NCBI GenBank assembly: GCA_949287835.1
Contig: CASEHV010000023.1
Span: 1 to 64,000 of the forward strand
Direction: 5' to 3'
DNA: 64,000 nucleotides
From: an uncultured Helicobacter sp.
GTDB lineage: Bacteria > Campylobacterota > Campylobacteria > Campylobacterales > Helicobacteraceae
Shown here: positions 61,493 through 64,000 of the stretch, piece by piece
Layout of the letters: every line of letters begins with the position of its first letter
Position numbering within the stretch: position 1 is the stretch's first letter
Notes under the pieces: model-generated
Databases searched by the model: none
Seen by the model: the letters and a program-made list of their open reading frames with translations, nothing else
What the model was told of the DNA's origin: nothing
Position numbers and translations under genes: made by a program

Positions 61493-61550
61493 CGTCGTTC
61501 TGAGACGAAGTCGAAGAATCTAAATCTTTCGCTAAACGCTTAGAACGACA
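61493..61550. repeat. Palindromic intergenic element with CGTCGTTCTGAG/CTTAGAACGACA arms
   Basis: Left arm CGTCGTTCTGAGACGAAG and right arm CGCTAAACGCTTAGAACGACA close over AGAATCTAAATCTTTC. It belongs to the family at 58427-58480, with G/C variation in the arms kept compensatory (CGTTC with GAACG). Confidence 0.75.
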
Positions 61551-61605
61551 ACTTAATAAAAAGGGTGGCATGGCGGGGTTCAGTCATGTTAGTAATGCTA
61601 CCTCC

Positions 61606-61634
61606 GTCATGTTGAACGGTATAGAGGAACATCT
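61606..61634 (+). repeat. Intergenic copy of the HVERSETS-type repeat
   Basis: GTCATGTTGAACGGTATAGAGGAACATCT shares the GTCATGTTGA start and GAACATCT end with the copies in coding genes but is diverged between them. Confidence 0.6.
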
Positions 61635-61722
61635 GCATGGAATCTCAATTCCAAAGATGTTTTGGTTAGCCTTGCGAACGACATAGGGAATCTAGAATCT
61701 AAGTCTTTAATCAGCAATAGAT

Positions 61723-62898
61723 TCACAAAGACCATTCATCTTTGCCATCTAGGTGGTCTTGAACTTGCAGTTTTATATCATTGTATGAAAAGCTTTCTTT
61801 GAAACCATCCATTCTGCCACCACTAGCATTTTTATGTCCACCGCCATTGAAAAACATCTGTGATAATGCACTCACATCGCAGTTTCCATTTGCTCTTAGC
61901 GATACGCTTCCTCTATTGCTTACGTCCATGTAGAAATCAAACTCTTTATTATTATGCAAAAATCTATTTGCCACAACAGAGATTCCACCCATGCCATAGC
62001 TTAGGAATCCGACCTTATCCTCATAAAATATCTTGCAATTCTCTTTATTTCTCTCTAGCAGTCTTACCTGTGCTCTTGAAATAATATTATCCATAGTCTC
62101 GCTATGTCTATCTCCACCTAGCATTTCCTTTTTGATAAAAAAGACTTCATTATCAAAGCCTACCTCATCAAATGCCTTGCCCTCTATTAGCCCCCCCATT
62201 TTATCTTGAGTGCAATCTTTATAAAAATCTCGCATGGATTTAATCAGATTTAGCTTAAACTCTCTATTCTCATCATCAAACATTAATCGATTAAATTCAT
62301 TGCAAGAGGCGATGATTCCCATAGCGACTTTGCCAAACTCAAATCCAAAGCCATCCTCTAGCCAAATATCCACAGAATTAACCATCTCCACAATAGGCAT
62401 AAGCCAACTTTTCACACCAGAATCCAATCCAAAGCGATTTAGCAAATACTCATAAGTAATCTTTGTGGCACAGCGATTTATATCCAAATAATACCAACCA
62501 TATTCATTAGCACATTCTTCACCTGTGGCATGATGGTCTAGTAAAACAATCTCTACATCTAATCCACTAAGTTTCAAATCTGCTACCTGCTCACTTAGGA
62601 ATTTCGCCTCGCTAAGAGTGAGATTTAAATCCGTGATGAGAATCATAAATTTCTTATTAATCACTGGCTTCTGCTCTTGGGATTTCTCGACCTTTACAGG
62701 TTTGCCAAAAAGCATGGCGACTTCATCATTCTGCCTAGTTTTATGTGTAGAAATATCTGCTAGTATGGCATTAAGCCTTACCATGACCTCTCTGCCATAG
62801 TTTGCATTATAAAATGAGATATTCTCAAAAAACTCTCTGGATACAAGCTGACAGCTATATCCGTCCAAATCGATATGTGATAAATGATAGACTTTCAT
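61723..62898 (-). CDS. DHH-family phosphoesterase
   Basis: N-terminal DHH domain with HIDLDGYSC, LITDLNLT, and IVLLDHHATG metal-binding motifs; C-terminal DHHA1-like GGGHKNASGGRM near 360. 391 residues. Such enzymes hydrolyse cyclic di-AMP, nanoRNA or pAp; here the type cannot be told. It stands alone between repeats and pfkB-like gene, 52 bases after the latter's stop. Confidence 0.85.
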   Translation of the reverse strand: MKVYHLSHIDLDGYSCQLVSREFFENISFYNANYGREVMVRLNAILADISTHKTRQNDEVAMLFGKPVKVEKSQEQKPVINKKFMILITDLNLTLSEAKFLSEQVADLKLSGLDVEIVLLDHHATGEECANEYGWYYLDINRCATKITYEYLLNRFGLDSGVKSWLMPIVEMVNSVDIWLEDGFGFEFGKVAMGIIASCNEFNRLMFDDENREFKLNLIKSMRDFYKDCTQDKMGGLIEGKAFDEVGFDNEVFFIKKEMLGGDRHSETMDNIISRAQVRLLERNKENCKIFYEDKVGFLSYGMGGISVVANRFLHNNKEFDFYMDVSNRGSVSLRANGNCDVSALSQMFFNGGGHKNASGGRMDGFKESFSYNDIKLQVQDHLDGKDEWSL

Positions 62899-62950
62899 GT
62901 TTGTAGAATCTTTCTTAATAACAATTGTTATTAATTATATCGGATTTTTG

Positions 62951-63847
62951 CTAAAAATATTTTTTTATAACACTTTCAAAATTACAACGTGTAGTTCCGC
63001 CTTTTACCTGCACTAAAAGCCCTGCTATTTCCACACAAAAGGTTAGAATCTCTTTATCTTTGAGATTATTCACAAGACCATAGCACAATGCCGCACAAAA
63101 AGAATCCCCTGCTCCAACCGTATCTACCACCGTAATATTCTTGCTTGATTCCTGTCTGAATAATTGATTATTGCTTTGCAAATATGCACCATCTTTGCCT
63201 AGTGTTAGAAAAATGTATGGAATCTCAAAGTCATGTTGTATCAAAGAGAGTATTTCCTCCCTGTCATGCAAGTCTTTATAAAAAAGCTCTGCTATGAGTG
63301 CAAACTCCTCTTCATTAATCTTTAAAACATTGATAAAAGAGAGTGCTTCTTGTATTTGTTCCTTTGTGTAATAGGATTTTCGCAATGTCATGTCAAACAC
63401 CCTAAAATCGCATTGTATGCTATTTTTAATCGCTTTTAATGTATCCTTGCTAACATTCATTCGCTGACTTAAAAGATTAAAATAAAAGACATCATATTTA
63501 GTCTGCAAGGCACTTTTTACACTCTCATTAAAAATAATATTGTCCCATGCTACATTCTCTAAAATATCATAATCTGGCATTTTGTTATTATCCAAAAATA
63601 CCACTGCCTTGCCTGTTTGAAACTCATTTGATATTTGCAGACATGAGGTATCTATGCCCTCACTCTTAGCAAACTCCAATGCCTTATGCCCTAGAGAATC
63701 ATTGCCTAAAGCACTGATGATTCTAACTGCTTTGTCTTGTTTTATCATTCTGTTTAGCTGAATGGCAAAATTAAATGGTGCTCCCCCTATGGCATACTCC
63801 TCACCATAGACATCATATAAAATCTCTCCAAATACCAATACACGCAT
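62951..63847 (-). CDS. PfkB/ribokinase-family carbohydrate kinase
   Basis: Starts RVLVFGEILYDVYGEEYAIGGAPFNFA with the GG sugar-binding signature and ends with DTVGAGDSFCAALCYGL, the anion hole and catalytic Asp. 298 residues. Probably fructokinase-like. GGGGGAG five bases before the ATG and 9 bases after leuS suggest an operon with it. Confidence 0.9.
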   Translation of the reverse strand: MRVLVFGEILYDVYGEEYAIGGAPFNFAIQLNRMIKQDKAVRIISALGNDSLGHKALEFAKSEGIDTSCLQISNEFQTGKAVVFLDNNKMPDYDILENVAWDNIIFNESVKSALQTKYDVFYFNLLSQRMNVSKDTLKAIKNSIQCDFRVFDMTLRKSYYTKEQIQEALSFINVLKINEEEFALIAELFYKDLHDREEILSLIQHDFEIPYIFLTLGKDGAYLQSNNQLFRQESSKNITVVDTVGAGDSFCAALCYGLVNNLKDKEILTFCVEIAGLLVQVKGGTTRCNFESVIKKYF

Positions 63848-63856
63848 AAACTCCCC

Positions 63857-64000
63857 CTACACCACAAAATTAACAAGCTTATTTGGCACGAAAATCTCCT
63901 TTTTTACCCCGCTATCTAGCCATTTTTGCACCTTTTGTTTTGCTAACTCTAACACCTGCTCTTTGCTAGTAGATACATCTACGAGAATCTCATCGCGCCT
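63857..64000 (-). CDS. leuS: Leucyl-tRNA synthetase C-terminus, rest outside window
   Basis: The final 47 codons are visible before the stop at 63857. They read VLELAKQKVQKWLDSG then KEIFVPNKLVNFVV, matching the conserved LeuRS C-terminal end KEIYVPGKLVNIVV. The rest lies beyond the right edge. It is followed by the PfkB gene 9 bases later. Confidence 0.9.
   Translation of the reverse strand, partial: RRDEILVDVSTSKEQVLELAKQKVQKWLDSGVKKEIFVPNKLVNFVV

Larger units (their letters stand above)
61136..61722. other. 587-base repeat-rich gap
   Basis: Follows the tRNAs. Contains the palindromic element at 61493-61550, an HVERSETS-type copy at 61606-61634, and several AGAATCTAGAATCTA words. No coding frame with support. 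Confidence 0.55.

Overview
The window is AT-rich chromosomal DNA from a Campylobacterota bacterium, most likely a Helicobacter (inference). The evidence is a PEB1-type amino-acid transporter, an NtrC-like flagellar regulator without a DNA-binding domain, a sigma-54-type promoter before the flagellar hook gene, a Maf-type glycosyltransferase, a petABC (bc1) operon, scattered hyp genes for NiFe-hydrogenase maturation, and the frequent gene-flank word AGATTCTA. The species cannot be fixed from sequence alone.

Layout. 1-1420: 3' part of an OLD-like ATPase/TOPRIM nuclease. 1.6-14.9 kb, almost all on the minus strand: outer-membrane efflux lipoprotein, UvrD-type helicase, hypE, the C-terminal half of hypF, a flavin monooxygenase, PEB1-type binding protein with its ATPase, lactate permease, and a COG0523 GTPase with a small companion gene that appears broken at an AG repeat. 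15-21 kb: a plasmid-type replication initiator with a partner gene, an FtsH paralogue lacking the protease zinc motif, the N-terminal half of hypF on the opposite strand, and a decayed mobile-element ORF. 21-28 kb: Maf glycosyltransferase and an EmrB-EmrA-outer-membrane-factor operon. 28-31 kb: clpS-clpA. 31-35.6 kb: a compact operon of YeeE transporter, TusA, two luciferase-like flavin monooxygenases and an ATP-grasp ligase. 35.6-47.8 kb: aldo-keto reductase, hypC, aspA, flgE, rsmG, glycosyltransferase, peptide permease, ubiX, nadE and small secreted proteins. 47.9-51.2 kb: petABC. 51.4-51.9 kb: five tRNAs. 52-56.6 kb: flgR, a coiled-coil gene, hypA, a membrane protein, recR. 57-61.1 kb: metY, recA, a GmhB-like phosphatase and four tRNAs. 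61.7-64 kb: DHH phosphoesterase, PfkB kinase and the 3' end of leuS.

How genes connect. hypA, hypC, hypE and both parts of hypF would serve NiFe-hydrogenase (and HypA possibly urease) maturation; hypB, hypD and the structural genes are not here. The YeeE/TusA/monooxygenase operon together with metY suggests capture of sulfur from thiosulfate or organosulfur compounds and its use for homocysteine synthesis (inference). Lactate permease, aspA, the PEB1-type transporter and the bc1 complex fit an amino- and organic-acid-using microaerophile.

Most notable are the hypF fission into two separated, oppositely oriented genes beside mobile-element remnants; short dispersed repeats read through in frame as about 100-residue inserts in two proteins; the sulfur-linked operon with an unexplained ATP-grasp enzyme; the protease-motif-less FtsH; and the AG-repeat frameshift next to the COG0523 GTPase.
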